NCBI GenBank assembly: GCA_026018925.1
Contig: JAKSZU010000009.1
Location: 78,400,408-78,464,407, forward strand
DNA: 64,000 bases
DNA from: Tupaia tana
Lineage: Eukaryota; Chordata; Mammalia; Scandentia; Tupaiidae
Direction of reading: 5' to 3'
The notes under the pieces are model-generated. The model did no database searches, was not told where the DNA came from, and saw only the letters and a program-made list of their open reading frames with translations. This document shows positions 22,739 through 36,523 of the stretch, piece after piece. Every line of letters starts with the position of its first letter. Within the stretch, counting starts at the first letter, position 1. The translations under genes and the position numbers were made by a program.

Positions 22739-24118
22739 TAGAATCAACCTAAGAAGATTCTCTCTACAACATATCTTAGCCAGACTCGCCAAAAACACAG
22801 ATAAAGACAAGATACTAAAACTGACAAGAGGGAAATGTCAAGTGACTTACCAAGGTCATCCATTAGGCTACCACTGGACTTTTAAATGGAAACAAAACAA
22901 GCAAGGGAGAATGAGAAGACATATTGAAAGTGTTAAGAGAGAACCAATTTCAGCCAAGATTATTAATCCAGCAAGATTATCCTTCATGTGGAGAAAAAAA
23001 AATTAAAATCTTCTCAGACAAACAAAACCTGAAAGAAATTGCCTACACCAGACCAGCTCTTTAAGAAATTCGAAAAAAAGAGTCTTGTTCCAGGAAAACT
23101 AAAGAACGAACAGCCAAAAGTAAGATAATAAAAGACAACCAAAACAATGACCAACTTAAATGTAGGGACAAGCCAGGAAATATTGATAATAACATTGAAT
23201 GTTAATAGATTAAATTCTCTAATAAAGAAATACAGACTGGCTGAATGGAAAAAAGAAAAATAAAACAGAAACCCTCTATCTATTGCCTACAAGAAATGCA
23301 TCTCACAGATAAAGACACACATAGACTAAAAATGAAGGGTTGGAAAAAGGTATTCCATGCAAATGTGAACCAAATATAGTTGGAGTCACGATACTCATTT
23401 CTGACAAAATAGGCTTTAAAGCAAAAATTGTATGAAAAGAAGAGCATTATCTAGTAGTAAAAGGACTAATCCATCAAGAAGATAAAACGTTTACAAATAT
23501 CAATGTACCTAACTCAGGAGCACCCAAATACATGAAGGAAAGACTCTTAGATCTAAAAGAGAGATACACTGCAACACAATAATTGTTGGGAACCTCAACA
23601 CCCCACTATCTCCTTTGGACAGATCATCTAGAAAAAAAATAAGCAAAGAAATACAGGATCTAAATGATACCATAAATCAAAAGGATTTAACAGACATCTA
23701 TAGAACCTTCCGCCCAATACCCACAAGGTATACTATTTTCTCAACCCCAAATGGAACCTTTTCAAAGATTGACCACATAATAGGGCACAAAGCAAGCTTT
23801 TCCAGATTCAAAGGAATAGAAAGTATATCCAGCATCTTCTCCAACCACAATGGAATTAAACTTGATATGAATGTGAGAAAAAAATCCTCAAAAATACACA
23901 AATACTTGGAAACTAAATAACCTACTCCTGAATGACTTCACAGCTACTGAAGGAATAAAAAGATTCGTGGAAGCTAATGATAATGAGTACATGAGTTTCC
24001 ATAATCTTGGGTACTGCAAAAGCAGTCATAAAAGGGAAGTTCATAGCAATTAGTGCATATAAGAAGAAGATGGACAAAAGGCAAATGGACAACCTAACAT
24101 AATGCCTCAGGGAATTCT

Positions 24119-24138
24119 CTTTTGTTTTTTTTTTTACT

Positions 24139-24184
<46 letters not shown>

Positions 24185-24427
24185 GAGAGGTTTTTGCCAT
24201 AGGGCATATGTGCTCGCCAGACAGACAGAGAGAGACAGAAAGTGAGAAATCACCGCCCAGAGGGGATGGCCATGCCACAATCCCTTCTCCTCCATTCTCC
24301 TCTTGGGATCTTGGGCACGCACGCACATGCGCCCGGCATGAGTTTTAAGCCACTGGGTCCGGGACATGAACCGCGGTTGACTACATGGGAGTCCAACGAC
24401 ATAGCCATTACACTAACTGCTGGTCCC
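24119..24427 (-). mobile_element. tRNA-derived SINE with long poly-T
   Basis: Perfect 17-base duplication atgcctcagggaattct at 24102-24118 and 24428-24444. The A tail (here T) is 44 bases at 24140-24183 plus a second run. Confidence 0.96.
24140..24183. repeat. Poly-T tract of 44 bases
   Basis: The uninterrupted run is the A tail of the reverse-oriented SINE. Confidence 0.95.
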
Positions 24428-24952
24428 ATGCCTCAGGGAATTCTTAAAAGCAACCACAACAAAAAAACCAGGAGAAAAGAAAAAATAAAAATTTGAGCAG
24501 AAATAAATGAAATAGAAAATAAATGAACAATAAGAATATAAATCAAAGTAAAAGCTGGTTCTTTGAAAAGATAAACAAAATAGACACACCACTAGCTAGA
24601 CTAATTAAGAAGAAGAGAGAAAGGAACCAGGTAAATCAAATTTGCAATGAAGCAGGCAATATGAGAACAGACATAATCAAAATAAAAAAACCTCATTAGA
24701 TTATACTGTAAACAACTATAAGCCAACAAACAAGAAAACCTGAATGAGATGAACAAATTCCTGGACACATGTAATCTACCAAGATTGTGAGTCAGGAGGA
24801 CATAGAACCTTTTAACAGGTCCATAACAAGCCATGAGATTGAACCAGTAATAAATAACCTTCCAACAAAGAAAAGCCCTGGTCCTGATGGCTTCACCTCT
24901 GAATTCTACAAAACTTATAAAGAAGAGTGACCCTCATTCTATTCAAGTTATT

Positions 24953-25206
24953 ATTTTTTTTGGAGAGGTTTTTGCTATAGAGTGCGTGCACTCACCAGAC
25001 AGACAGAGAGATAGAAAGCGAGAAATCACCCCCCAGAGAGGATGGCCATGCTGCAATCCCTTCTCCTCCATTCTCCTCTCGGGATCTTGGGCACGCACGC
25101 ACGCACATGCACCCAGCATGAGTTTAAGCCACTAGGTCTGGCACTCGAACTGCAGTCAACTACGTGGGAGTCCAGCGACATAGCCATTATCCTAACTGCT
25201 GGTCCC
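24953..25206 (-). mobile_element. tRNA-derived SINE, young, inserted in an older SINE
   Basis: Full-length reverse copy ending 'ctaactgctggtcccaag'. Together with the 5' remnant to its right it is bracketed by ctattcaagttatt (24939-24952) and ctactcaagttatt (25295-25308). Confidence 0.9.
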
Positions 25207-25294
25207 AAGAAAGCAAGCCGCCAGGTCCAGGACTTGAACCACAGTCAGTCATGTGGGAGTCCAACACCTTAACCACCACGCCATCTGCTGGCCT
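25207..25294 (-). mobile_element. Head fragment of an older tRNA-derived SINE
   Basis: Only the tRNA-like head remains: 'gccgccaggtccaggactt' to 'ccatctgctggcc'. The younger SINE occupies the place of its body. Confidence 0.8.
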
Positions 25295-25723
25295 CTACTC
25301 AAGTTATTTCTAAAGATCCAAAAGTATGGAACTCTCCAAAATTCATCCTATGAAACCCCCATCAACCTTATGCTTAAAATGGACAAGGACATGGCATGGA
25401 AGGAAAACTATATTCATTTATATCTATATTCATCTCTGATGAATATAGATATAAAATTTCTCAACAAAATGCTAGCAGATCATATCCAACAACATATAAT
25501 AAAGATTATACATGACAACAAGGTAGGCTTTATTCCAGGGATGCAAAAGTGGTTCAACATATGCAAAACCATAAAGGTAATACACCATATTAACAGTAAG
25601 ATAAAAACCATAAGATCATAACAATTGATGCAGAAAAAGCATTTGATGAAATACAACATCCCATCATAATCAAGACTCTCAGCAAAATTGGCATTCCTCA
25701 ACACAAAAAAAGTTATCTATGAA

Positions 25724-25981
25724 GGGACCAGAAGTTGGCGTAATAGCTATGTGGCTGGATTCCCATGTGGTCAACCCGGGCTCAGTCCTGGACCTGGTGG
25801 CTTAAACTCATGCTGGGCACATGTGTGTGTGTGTGCCCCAGATCCTGAGAGGAGAATGGAGGAAAAGGGATTGCATAATGGCCATCCTCCTGGGGGGGTG
25901 GGGGGGGTGATTTCTCACTTTCTGTCTCTCTGTCTCTCTCTTTCTGGCTAGCGCACATGCCCTATAGCAAAAACCTCTTCC
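25724..25981 (+). mobile_element. tRNA-derived SINE in L1 ORF2
   Basis: Perfect 18-base duplication aaaaaagttatctatgaa (25706-25723, 25982-25999). The hairpin stem is expanded to ctgggggggtggggggg. Confidence 0.95.
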
Positions 25982-28846
25982 AAAAAAGTTATCTATGAAA
26001 AATCCATAGCTAACATCATGCTGAATGGGGAAAAGCTGGAAGCTTTTCTACTAAAAACTTGTACAAGACAAAGATGCCCACTTTCTCCACTCGTTTTCAA
26101 TGTAGTACTGGAAGGCAGCTATGCTCACTACTACTGGAAATCCTCGCCAATGCAATCAGAAAAGAGAATAAAGTAAAAGGAATTCAAATAAGAGAAGAAG
26201 AGGTGTAATCTCTATTTGCAGATGAAATCATTGTATTCTTAGAAGACCAAATGGTATCCACAAAAAATTTTCTGTAAGTAATAAATAAATGTAGTAAAGT
26301 TGCAGGTGAAGAATCAACTTACAGAAATCTATAGCATTTCTATATACAAGCAACAAGCAGACTGAGATAGAACGGAAGAAAGTAATTCCATTTACCATAG
26401 TAACAGAAAGTATAAGATACCTAAGAATAAATATAACCAAAGAAGTTAAAGACCTCTACAAGGAAAACTATGAGAATAGCTAACAAATGAAATTGAAAAT
26501 GACACAAAAAAGTGGAAAGACATTCCGTGTTCCTACATAGGAAGAATTAATATAATCAAAATGATAATTCTACCCACATTAATCTACATATTTAATGCAA
26601 TCCCAATCAAAGTGCCAGAGACATTCTTCACAGATCTAGAAAAGACAACCATACAATTTGTCTACAACCATAAAAGACCTTGTATTGCCAAAATAATCCC
26701 ACGCAAGAAGGGTGGAGTGGGTACCATCTCACTCCCTGACCCCCAAATACAATATAAAGTGGCAATATTCAAAACAGCATGGTACTGAGATAAAAACAGA
26801 CATGTGGACCAATGGAACAGAATAGACCCCAGAAATAAACCCCCATACATACAGCCAAATGATTTTTGACAAAGAGTACCAGTCAATCCAGTGGGAAAAG
26901 AAAAACCTCTTTAGCAAATTGTGCTGAAAAAACTGGATTTCCACATGCAAAAATATGAATCCAAACCCCTACCACTCACCATTGACAAAAATCAACTCAA
27001 AGTGGATCAAACATCTAAACCTAAGACCTCAAACTATAAAACTGCTGATGGAAAATACTGGAGAAACTCTGGGAGATATTGGGGTAGTTAAAGCCTTCTT
27101 AAATAATACCCTTAAAGCTCAATTGATAATCCCAAAAACAGACAAGTGGGATTGCATCAGATTAAGAAGTTTCTGCAAGGCAAAAGACTCAGTAATTAGT
27201 GTGAATCCACAGAGCTTGGAATGGGAAAATATTTTTGTAAACCAAGCTTCAGATAAGGGACCAATAACCAGAATGCACAGGGAACTCAAGCAACTTACCC
27301 CCCAAAACAGTTCAACCCAATTACAACATGGGAGAATGAACTGAAAAAATAACTGTCTAATGAAGACATACAAACAGCCAAAAGGCATATGAAAAAAATG
27401 CCTTTTTCAATATCCCTCCTCATAAGGAAAATGTAGATCGAAACAATCAGGAGATACCACCTAACCACAGTCAGAATGACTAAGATTAAAAATAATAATA
27501 ATTTGTGCTGGCAAGGGTGTGGTGAAAGGGGAATTCTCCTATGCTGATGGTGGGAATGTAAATTGGTCCAACCACTGTGGAGAACAATATGGAGATTCCT
27601 CAAAGATCTACAAATAGAACTACCATATGATCCAATAATCCAAATGACAGAAAAATGCTTAGTCGGAAAAATGCTTGCACATTGATGTTTATTGCAGCAT
27701 TACTCACTATTGCTAAGACATGGAACCAACCCAAATGTCCACGAACAGAGGATTGGACTGAAAAAGTGTGGCACATATATTTTATGGAATACTACTTAGC
27801 CATAAAAAAACAACAAGACCCTGGCTTTTCATAGAAAGTGGGTGAATATGGAAGATTTATTGCTGAGTAAAGCAAGCCAGGCTATAAAGTAGAGACATTG
27901 TATATATCCATTTAACATATACCAACTGTCCACACTCTATAGCCAAAACTGAATAACTAGAGGATATAGAAACAGAAAATGGTTATAGATAGCAGATACA
28001 GTGCTGGAAGAGGGTGGGAGAAGGAGGAGAGTCTGAGGAAAGATATTAAGGGGAAAAATAGAAAGCCAAGACATTTATGGGACAAATAAATGGGTTATTA
28101 TCTGTTGATGATAATGTGTGTAGTATCCCCTACTGGACTAGTGAGAAATGAATTCATTTTGGAACATTCAGTTTATAAGCTAAGTTGCATATGTAAATGA
28201 ATGTATAAAATAAATTAAAATTAAATTTAAAAAGAAAAATATATTGAGACACCCCCCCAAAAAAATTTACAATAAGTACATGGAATTTATTTCCAGACTT
28301 CATTTTGTTCCTTTGTTTGATTTATCTCATTCTCATGTCTGTACCATCTGTTTTACTGTATTTCTGTAGTATCATTTTAAAATTTATTTAATAGACAGAG
28401 GACATGTGAACTCACCAAAGAAAGAACTCTGTGGTAGATTTTGAAACAGGTGAAATTATGCCTCCACATCTCCATATTTTTTATCATTTTGCTAAAGATT
28501 ACTTTGGTTATCAGGAGTCTTTTGTTCTATACAAATTTTAGGGATTGTTTTTGTCTATTTCTGTAAAATTGTCATTGAATTTTTATTAAATCTGTGAATC
28601 ATTTTGGGTAGTATAAACAAATTAATATTAATTCTTCTCATTCATGAAGACAGGATATCTTTCCACTTATTTTTATTTTACAATTTATTTTGTCAATGTT
28701 TTATAGTTTTCACGTCAAATATTTTTCACCTCTTATTTCAACATGTTCTTAAGTATTTTTAAATTTTGTAGCTATGGCAAATGTTTTGATTTTGGTTTTG
28801 ATTTGTTAGTCATACACTTTTATATTATTGTAAAGAAAAGCTTCTA

Positions 28847-29066
28847 GGGAGTCAACAGGTGAAATGGAGGTTAAGGTGGTTTGATCCCACATAACTTACT
28901 GAACAGTTTGAATTCTAGAAGAAAATGGATTGTGGCATGACTATTCCCACTGGGAAGTGGTTTCTTACTTTCCATTTCTCTCTCTCTCTCTTTCTCTTTC
29001 TATCTCTCTCCAGTGAGCTGCACACACACCCTATTCTAAAATAAAACAAAACAAAACAAAAAAACA
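28847..29066 (+). mobile_element. tRNA-derived SINE, older, shortened
   Basis: 'gggagtcaacaggtgaaatgg' head, a missing middle, CT body and 'cacaccctattctaaaat' tail with (AAAAC)n. Confidence 0.78.
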
Positions 29067-29239
29067 GAAAAAAGCAAACAATTTTTATGTTGATTTTGTA
29101 TCTTTGAAATTTACAGAATTTATTTATTATTTCTAACAATTTTTGTTTTTCTTGGAGTCTTTAGGGTTTTCTATGTACAAAGTCATAGCATCTGAAGATA
29201 TACAATATAACATCTTCTTCTCCAATAGAGTGCCTTTTA

Positions 29240-29373
29240 TGAGGGGACTTCAAAAAGCTTATACAAAAATGGAATTAAAGTACAAGTTTATTTTAGTGCA
29301 AAAATATTTTTAAATTTGTGAATAATTATTTTCATAGTACACATTTTCCATCAACTTTTTATAGTCCCCTTCA
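29240..29373. mobile_element. Mariner-like MITE with TA duplication
   Basis: A 134-base palindromic element starts tgaggggacttcaaaaag and ends with the near-complement 'aactttttatagtccccttca', flanked by TA at 29238-29239 and 29374-29375. The flanking antisense L1 text is continuous if the element and one TA are removed ('gtgcctttta' + 'tttatttttcttccctg'). TA duplication and inverted ends are Tc1/mariner hallmarks. No transposase. Confidence 0.82.
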
Positions 29374-32300
29374 TATTTATTTTTCTTCCCTGTTTGCTCT
29401 GGCTAAGGATTCTAATACTATGTTGAATTTATGTGAAGAGGGTGGACAATTTTTCTTTCCGTATCTTAGAAAATTTTCCAACTTTTTACCATTCAATATA
29501 AGGTTAGCTTTGGGTTTGTAACTCACGGCCCCTGGAGTGTAGAGGTACATTATTTGAGAGTTTCCATGATGAAATGATGCTAAATTACATCAAATACTTT
29601 TCCTTCAGATATTAGGATGATCATTTTTTTTGTTATTGTTCTTCATTCTGTTAATGTAGTCATCATATTTATTGATTTGCATATGTTAAACATTCTTCCT
29701 TTTCAGGGAGCAATCCCACCTTTCTGTGAGGAATGATACTTTTCATATAATGCCATATTTGGGTAGCTAGTATTTTGTTGAGGATTTTTCACCTATATTC
29801 ATGAGAATATCAGTCTATAATTTTCATCTGTTGCAGTGTTCTTGCCTGACTTTGGTTTCAGAATAATGCCTGCATCATAAAATGAGATTTTATAAAACTA
29901 AACTCTTAGTTTTGTTTATTTTTTCTATTGTTTTTAAATTCTATATTTCATTTCTGTGCACCCTGATCTTTATTATTTCCTTTCTCCTACTAAATTTTAT
30001 ATTAGTTTGTTCTTCTCTTTCTAGTTCTCTGAGGTTTTTATATAGGCTCCTTCTTCTTTTTCTATGTAGGCATTTATTGTTATAAACTTCCTCGTTGGCC
30101 TATATTTTTTTGAGATTTTCATTGTTACAATTTTTGATATAGTCTTGTTTGATTGAATCTGATTGAAAAGACTGACTTTCCTGTACCTATATTTCTATTT
30201 CTGTATTTGCTCATATTTTGAAAGTTTTCAACTATTATATCTTTCAATAAACTTTTTGTCTTTCTTTTTCTCTTCTCCCTCTTAAACTTTTGAAATCCAA
30301 ATGCAAGCTCTTTTGATGCCTTCTCATAAATACTATAAGATTTTAAATATTTATATTACATTTAATCTCATATATCTTTACAGTGTATAACATTTCTTTT
30401 TCCTGCATGATTACCATGTATATCAGTCAAGACAAAGACATTACTATACACAGCATAATCACCAAATGGTTTTTAATTTCTTTGTCAATTAAGCATACTT
30501 TTTCCTTTTTCCTCCCTTGTTCCCCTCCATCCCTCCCTCTCTCTATTCCCCTATCCTTATTATCTTTAGTATCTAACGTTGCCCTCCCTGCTGCTAGACC
30601 TTCCAAACTTTCAGTTTCTGCCATAGAGCACAGTTAATAGGTGTATATTGAATGGGAACATGCAAAGTCTGTCATTCATGATCCTATTTGCTTTGCTTAG
30701 CATTAAGTCTTCTGTATTCATCCACTTTGTATCAAATGTCAGGGCTTCACTGTTTTTCTGGCACAGCAGAATTCCATAAATAACATATGCCCCATCTTTT
30801 CAATCCAATCATTAATTTTTGGACATTTGGGTTGAATTCATGTCCTAGTGATTATAAATAATGCTGTAATAGACATGGATGTACAAGTGTTTTTCCAACT
30901 GAGGATTTTCTATCCTTTGGGTAAATACTTAAAAGTGGAGTTACTGGGTCATTTGGTAGTTCCATTTGGAGGTTTTTAAGAAATATCCATATTGTTCTCC
31001 AAAGTGGTTGTACTAATTTACAGTCACACCAATAGTGTGGGAAAGTTTCCTTTTCACAACAGCCTGACCAGCACTTATATTTTTTTTTCTCAAATTTAGG
31101 CATTCTGACTGAGGTTAAGTGTTATCTCATTGTGGTTTTGATTTAAAATTCCCTTATGATAAGAATGTTGAGCATGTTTTCATATGCTTTTAGGTTGTCG
31201 ATATGTCTTCTTCAGAAAATTATCTGTTCAATTCATTTTCCCATCTTCTAATTGGATATTTTTTTTTGGCTTGAGTTGCCTGTATATTCTGGCTGTCAAT
31301 CCCTTATCTAAGGTATAATTTTCAAATATATTCTCTTACTCTGAGGATTGTCTTCTCACTCTAGTTATTGTTTCTTTTGCTGTGCAGAAGCTTTTCACCC
31401 TAATATAGTCGATTTGTCTATTTTTGAGACTGTTGCCTGTGCTTAGGGGGTTTGCTTTAAGTTTTTACCTACTCCAGGATCTCCAAGAATTTTTCCACCA
31501 ATATTTTTATAGTCCGAGGTTTTATGTTTAGATCCTCAATCCATTTGAGTTAAATTTTGGATGTGGTAAGAGATAAGGATCTAGTTTTATTCTTCTGCAG
31601 GTGGATATCCAGTTCTCTCAGCACCATTTGGTGAAGGTATTTTCTTTTTTCCCACTGAATTGTCTCGTGCTGTTTGTCAAGGATCAGTTGGCTGTATGTT
31701 TTGGGGTTTATTTGGGGGTTCTCAATTCTGTTCTATTGGTCTATCTGTCTGTTTTTGTGCCAATACTATGCTGTTTTAATTATCATGAGTTTGTAATGTT
31801 TTGTGGCTGGGAAGCGAGATACTTCCTACTTTATTCCCCTTTCACAGTATTGCTTTGGCAATACAGGTCCTTTTATGCTTCCATACAAATTTAATGATTA
31901 TTTTTCTATTTCTGTGAAGAATATCTCTGGTAGTTTGTTTGGGATTGCATTGAATTTGAAGATTAATTTGGTAGGATTGTGATTTTGATTATATTAATTC
32001 TTCCAAATCAGGAACGTGGGATTTTTTCCACTTTTTTGTTTTATTTTTAATTTCTTTTTCCAATGTTTCATAGTCCTCCTTATGGAAATCTTTGACGTCT
32101 TTGGAAAGGTTTATTCCTAGATATTCTACTCGTTTTGTGGTTATTGTAAATGGAGTTTCTTTCTTCAATTCTGTCTATCCAGTCTGTCCATTGTTAGTGT
32201 ATAAAAATGTTATAGGCTTTTGTATGATGATTTCATATCCTGCCACTTTACTATATTCATTTCTCTCTTCCAGGGTTTTTTTCATGAATTCTTTGGGATT

Positions 32301-32751
32301 TTGTATGTATAGCATCATATCATCTGCAAATAGAGATAATTTCACTTCTTCTTTTTATATTTGGATGACTTTTATTTGACTCTCTTGTCTAATTGTGTTG
32401 GCTAAAACTTTTAGTGCTATGTTAAAAAGGAGTGGAAAAGTGGGCAGCCTTGTTTTGTTCCAGTTTTAAGTGGAAAGGCTTTTAGTTTTTCCCCATTCAG
32501 TATGATGTTAGCTATGGGGCTTTCATAGATGGCTTTTATTGTGTTAAGGAATGTCCCTTTTATGCCAGTTTTGCTGAAAGTCATAACCATGAAGGGATTT
32601 TCTATTTAATCGAATGCTTATTCAACATTGATTGATATAATCATTTGGTTTTTATTTTTCCTTTTGTTAATGTGATACATTACATTGATTGTTTTGCATC
32701 CATGCATCCCTGGAATAAAGTCTACTTGGTCATAGTGTATAATTTTTAATG

Positions 32752-32868
32752 TGTTTTTGAATACAATTTTTTAATATGATTTTAAATACAATTTTGAATA
32801 CCACTTTGTTTTTTAATGCAATTTTACATTTATTTTTGAATATGATTCAATATCATTTTGAATATGAT
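32752..32868. repeat. Degenerate AT-rich tandem repeat inside L1
   Basis: Seven or so imperfect units of 13-22 bases built on 'tttttgaatatgattt' where other L1 copies have one. Local slippage expansion. Confidence 0.65.
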
Positions 32869-32882
32869 TTGTTGAGAATTTT

Positions 32883-33671
32883 TTTTTACATTTTTAATTT
32901 CATTTTCTTTTATACATTCGATCACATTATTTAGCTTTCAACATGAATATTTCAACAGGTGAACATGTCTCCCTAGTCCAATTGATAAAACTATAAAATA
33001 TCTTCAACAGATAATACTACATGTCTTTGTCCCATTAATGCTTTGCCTCCCTATTTTTCTTCTAAATGTCCTTCCTCAGACCCTACTCTTTCACATACAC
33101 TATATCTGGTATTTGCATCCATATACTGTGTTTCTATATCCTTTAGTCAATCAGTTTCAGTCATAGAGTGCTGACACTTGGTATATATTAAGTGGGGAAA
33201 AACAATGTCTCTCCTTCATAACCTGGCTTACTTTACTCAGCAGTAAATCTTTCATATTCTTCCACTTTCTGTCAAAAGCCAGGGCTTTGTTGTTTTTTAT
33301 GGCTGAATAGTATTCCATAGAGTATATGTGCCACAGTTTTTCTATCCGTTCATCTGTTCATGGGCATTTAGGTTGGTTTCATGTCTTAGCAATTGTGAAT
33401 AGTGCTGCAATAAATATCAATGTGCATGTACTTTTCTGATTAAGTATCCTTCTGTCCTTTGGGTAGATACCAAGGAGTGGGATTGCTGGACCATATATAT
33501 GGTAGTTTATTTGGAGTGTGGTGAAAGGGCAACACTTACACTGCTGGTGGGAATGTAAATTGGTCCAGCCACTGTGGAGAACAATTTTGAGATTCCTCAA
33601 AAATCTATAAATAGAACTACCATATGATCCAGCAATCCCACTCCTTGGTATCCACCCAAAGGACAGAATAC
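32883..33671. mobile_element. Nested L1 with 5' inversion and perfect duplication
   Basis: Antisense L1 3' end (32883-about 33508) is joined to a sense ORF2 segment (about 33509-33671). Both ends carry the 14-base target ttgttgagaatttt (32869-32882, 33672-33685), and the host L1 reads through when one copy is removed. A textbook twin-priming product. Confidence 0.93.
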
Positions 33672-36254
33672 TTGTTGAGAATTTTGCATCCCTTTTCATA
33701 AAGGATATGTGGCTGAAGTTGATTTTTTTTTTTTTTGTTATGTTATTATTTGGTTTTGGAATTAAGATGATGTAGGCTTTGTAGAATGAATTTGGGAGGG
33801 TCCCTTCCTTTTGAATTTTGAGAAATAGTTTAAGGATAATTGGGGTTATATCTTTAAAATTTTTGTAGAATTAAGGTGTAAAACCATCAGAACCTGGGCT
33901 CTTCCTTGTTGGGAAAGTTTCTCTTAGTGATTCAATTTCAGTGCTTGTTATGGGTCTATTTAGACTTTCTATTTCTTCCTGGTCAAACTTGGTAATTTAT
34001 ACATGTCCAAAATTTGTTCATCTCATCTAGATTTTCTTGTTTGTTGGCATATAGTCATTCATTGTATTCTCTGATGATATTTTATGTTTCTGTTACATCA
34101 TCATAATAAGGCCAGTTTCCTTGCTGATTTGATTTATCTGGTTCCTTTCTCTGTTCTTGTTGATTAGTTAATGGTATGTCAATTTTGTTTATTTTCTCAA
34201 AGAACCAGCTTTGAGTTTCATTTATTTTCTTGCATAGGTATTTTTGATATTGTTGTTTTTCCAGTTCTCTAAATTGTGTTGTTAGGTTGTTTATTTGCCA
34301 CCATTCTGCTTTTTTCTTGGGGGCACTACTTGCTATGAACTTCCCTCTTATAACTGCTTTTGCTGGGTCTCATAGAAAATAAGCACTTGTTTGTTCATTA
34401 TCATTGGTTTCCATGAACCTTTTGATTTTAGTCTTAATTTCTTCTATAGTCTTAGTCATTTAGGAGTAGGTTGTTTAGTTTCCATATGTTTGTGAATTTT
34501 TGAGGGTTCTTTCTGTAGTTGATTTCAAGTTTGATTCCATTGTGGTCAGAAAAGATGGTAGGTATAGTTCCTATACCTTTGAATTTTTAATTTTTATAAG
34601 CTTGTTTTGTGCTCTATCATGTGGTCAATCTTCAAAAATGTTCCATGTGGAGGTGAGAAAAATGTGTATTTTGAGGTAGTTAGGTAAAATACTCCACAGA
34701 TGTCTGTCAACCCCATATCATGTATGGTATCATTTAGATCTTGTATCTTTCTTTCTACTTTTTGTTTAGATCTTTTTATTCTTTGTTTAGATTATCTGTC
34801 CAGAGGAGTTATTGGGGTGTTGAGATCTCGTTCAATTATTGTGTTGCAGTCTATCTATACCTTGAGATCTAACAGTCTCTCTTTGATGTATTTAGGTGCT
34901 CTATTGTTTGGTGCATAGATATTTACAAGTGATATATCTTCTTGGAGAGCAAATACTTTTAGTACTGTATAATGCACTTCTTTGTCTCTTCTTACATCTT
35001 TCATCTTAACGTCTATTTTGTCTGGTATCCATATCGCTACTCCAGCCATTTTTTGTTTTCCATTTGCATGTAATATCATTTCCCATCCCTTCACTTTCAG
35101 TCTATGTTTGTCCTTATCAATGAGTGTGTTTCTTGTAAGCAGCATATAGATGGCTTCTTTTATTTTCATCCATTCAACCTGTCTGTGTCTTTTAATGGGA
35201 TAATTTAATCCATTAATATACAATGTTATTATTGACATTTGTGGATTTACCCCTGTCATTTTGTTAGCCGTTTTCTCCATATTTGTTGTTGTTGTTCGCC
35301 TCTTTCTTTTTATTTCTCTTTAGTTATCCTGAACACTCCCCTCAGTACTTCCTATAGAGATGGTCTATTATTGGTGAATTATTTCAGTTTTTGTTTGAGA
35401 ATAATTTTATTTGCTCTTAGCATTTGAAGGACAATCTTGCTGGATATAGTATTCTTGGTTGAAATTGTTTTTCTTTTAATGTTATGAACACATCTTCCCA
35501 TTACTTCCTTGCCTGTGTTGTTTCGGTTTAGAGGTCTGACACTAGCCTAGTGGGATAACCACTCTAGTAGTTTGCTGTTTCTCCCTTGCCATTTTTAAAA
35601 TATTGTCTTTGCCTTTAATTTTTACCTATCTGGCTATGGTATGCTGGGGGGAGGATCTTTTGTATTATTTTGGGGGTCCTTTTTATTTCTTGGAAAATTT
35701 TCAGATAATATTTCATGAAAAAGGTTTTCTATACCTTTAGCAGATTCTTCACCTTCTGGAATATCCCCATTATATGGATATTTGTGCATTTCATGGGGCC
35801 TAGAATTTCCCATATGTTGTCCTCATTTTGTTGTTGTTGCTGTTTCCTTCTTTTAGGTGATTTGGTCTATGCTGGAGACCTTGTCTTCAAGGTCAGAAAT
35901 TCTTTCTTCTGCATGATCGAATCTGCTGTTGATGCTTTCTAGGGAGATTTTAATTTCTTGTATCATGTTATTTATTTCCAGAAGTTCTATTTGACTCTTT
36001 TTAGGGTGTCTATTTCTTTATGAACCCCCTCTTTCATTCATGTCCTGAAATAATTTTCTCATTTCCAGGAATTGATAGTCTGTTTTCTTTTCTCTTGCAT
36101 CCCATTGAGTTTTGTCACTGTGACTATTTGGATTTTTTTTTTTCATTTCTGTGTATTTCTCAGCAGTGCTGTCTATTGTTGGTGAGCAGCTAATACTCTC
36201 ACTTGGTAAAGTGCTACCACCTTGTTTTCTTTTTCTTTTTTTTCTTTCTTTCTT

Positions 36255-36264
<10 letters not shown>

Positions 36265-36309
<45 letters not shown>
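36265..36309. repeat. Poly-T tract of 45 bases
   Basis: Uninterrupted T run in the 5' region of the antisense L1; poly-A on the element's own strand. No SINE head adjoins it. Confidence 0.9.
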
Positions 36310-36312
<3 letters not shown>

Positions 36313-36523
36313 TCTGTGCTGGTTTCTAGTCATCTGATGCAGTATTCACCTTTCTCTATTTATTGGAGTAGATTCTGTAGTAGTGGTGGAGGAAATTTCA
36401 CTCTTAGTTCCAAGGTGTGTTCCTATTGGAAGGCTGTTTCTCCCAGGTTGGTTACGGGTAGCTTCAAGTGCTTGGGTCCTCTACCAAATGTTCAGTTCTT
36501 GATGAGGTGGTAGCAAACTAAGG

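Larger units (their letters stand above)
22739..28240 (+). mobile_element. L1, sense, ORF2 decayed, four SINE insertions
   Basis: Starts abruptly in the region 5' of ORF2, then runs through ORF2 to an A-rich 3' end near 28240. Endonuclease remnants include 'DLTDIYRTFRPIPTRYTIFS' around 23690-23760. Reverse-transcriptase text follows, and a later piece at 26561-26788 keeps [17 protein letters not shown]. The catalytic FADD motif reads FADE at about 26216, so one active-site Asp codon is lost (gat gaa). Many stops and frameshifts. SINEs interrupt it at 24119, 24953, 25207 and 25724. Confidence 0.88.
28300..30330 (-). mobile_element. Old L1 (antisense), left part of the second nest
   Basis: Antisense ORF2 text ('ttgctctggctaaggattc', 'ataatgcctgcatcataaa') with internal deletions. 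It breaks off near 30330 and seems to resume at 38876 with the region 5' of ORF2, leaving two younger L1s between. Confidence 0.75.

Noticed and set aside
34855-35280. 141-codon minus-strand frame
   Set aside because: Not a host gene: it is the ORF2 endonuclease start of the antisense L1.
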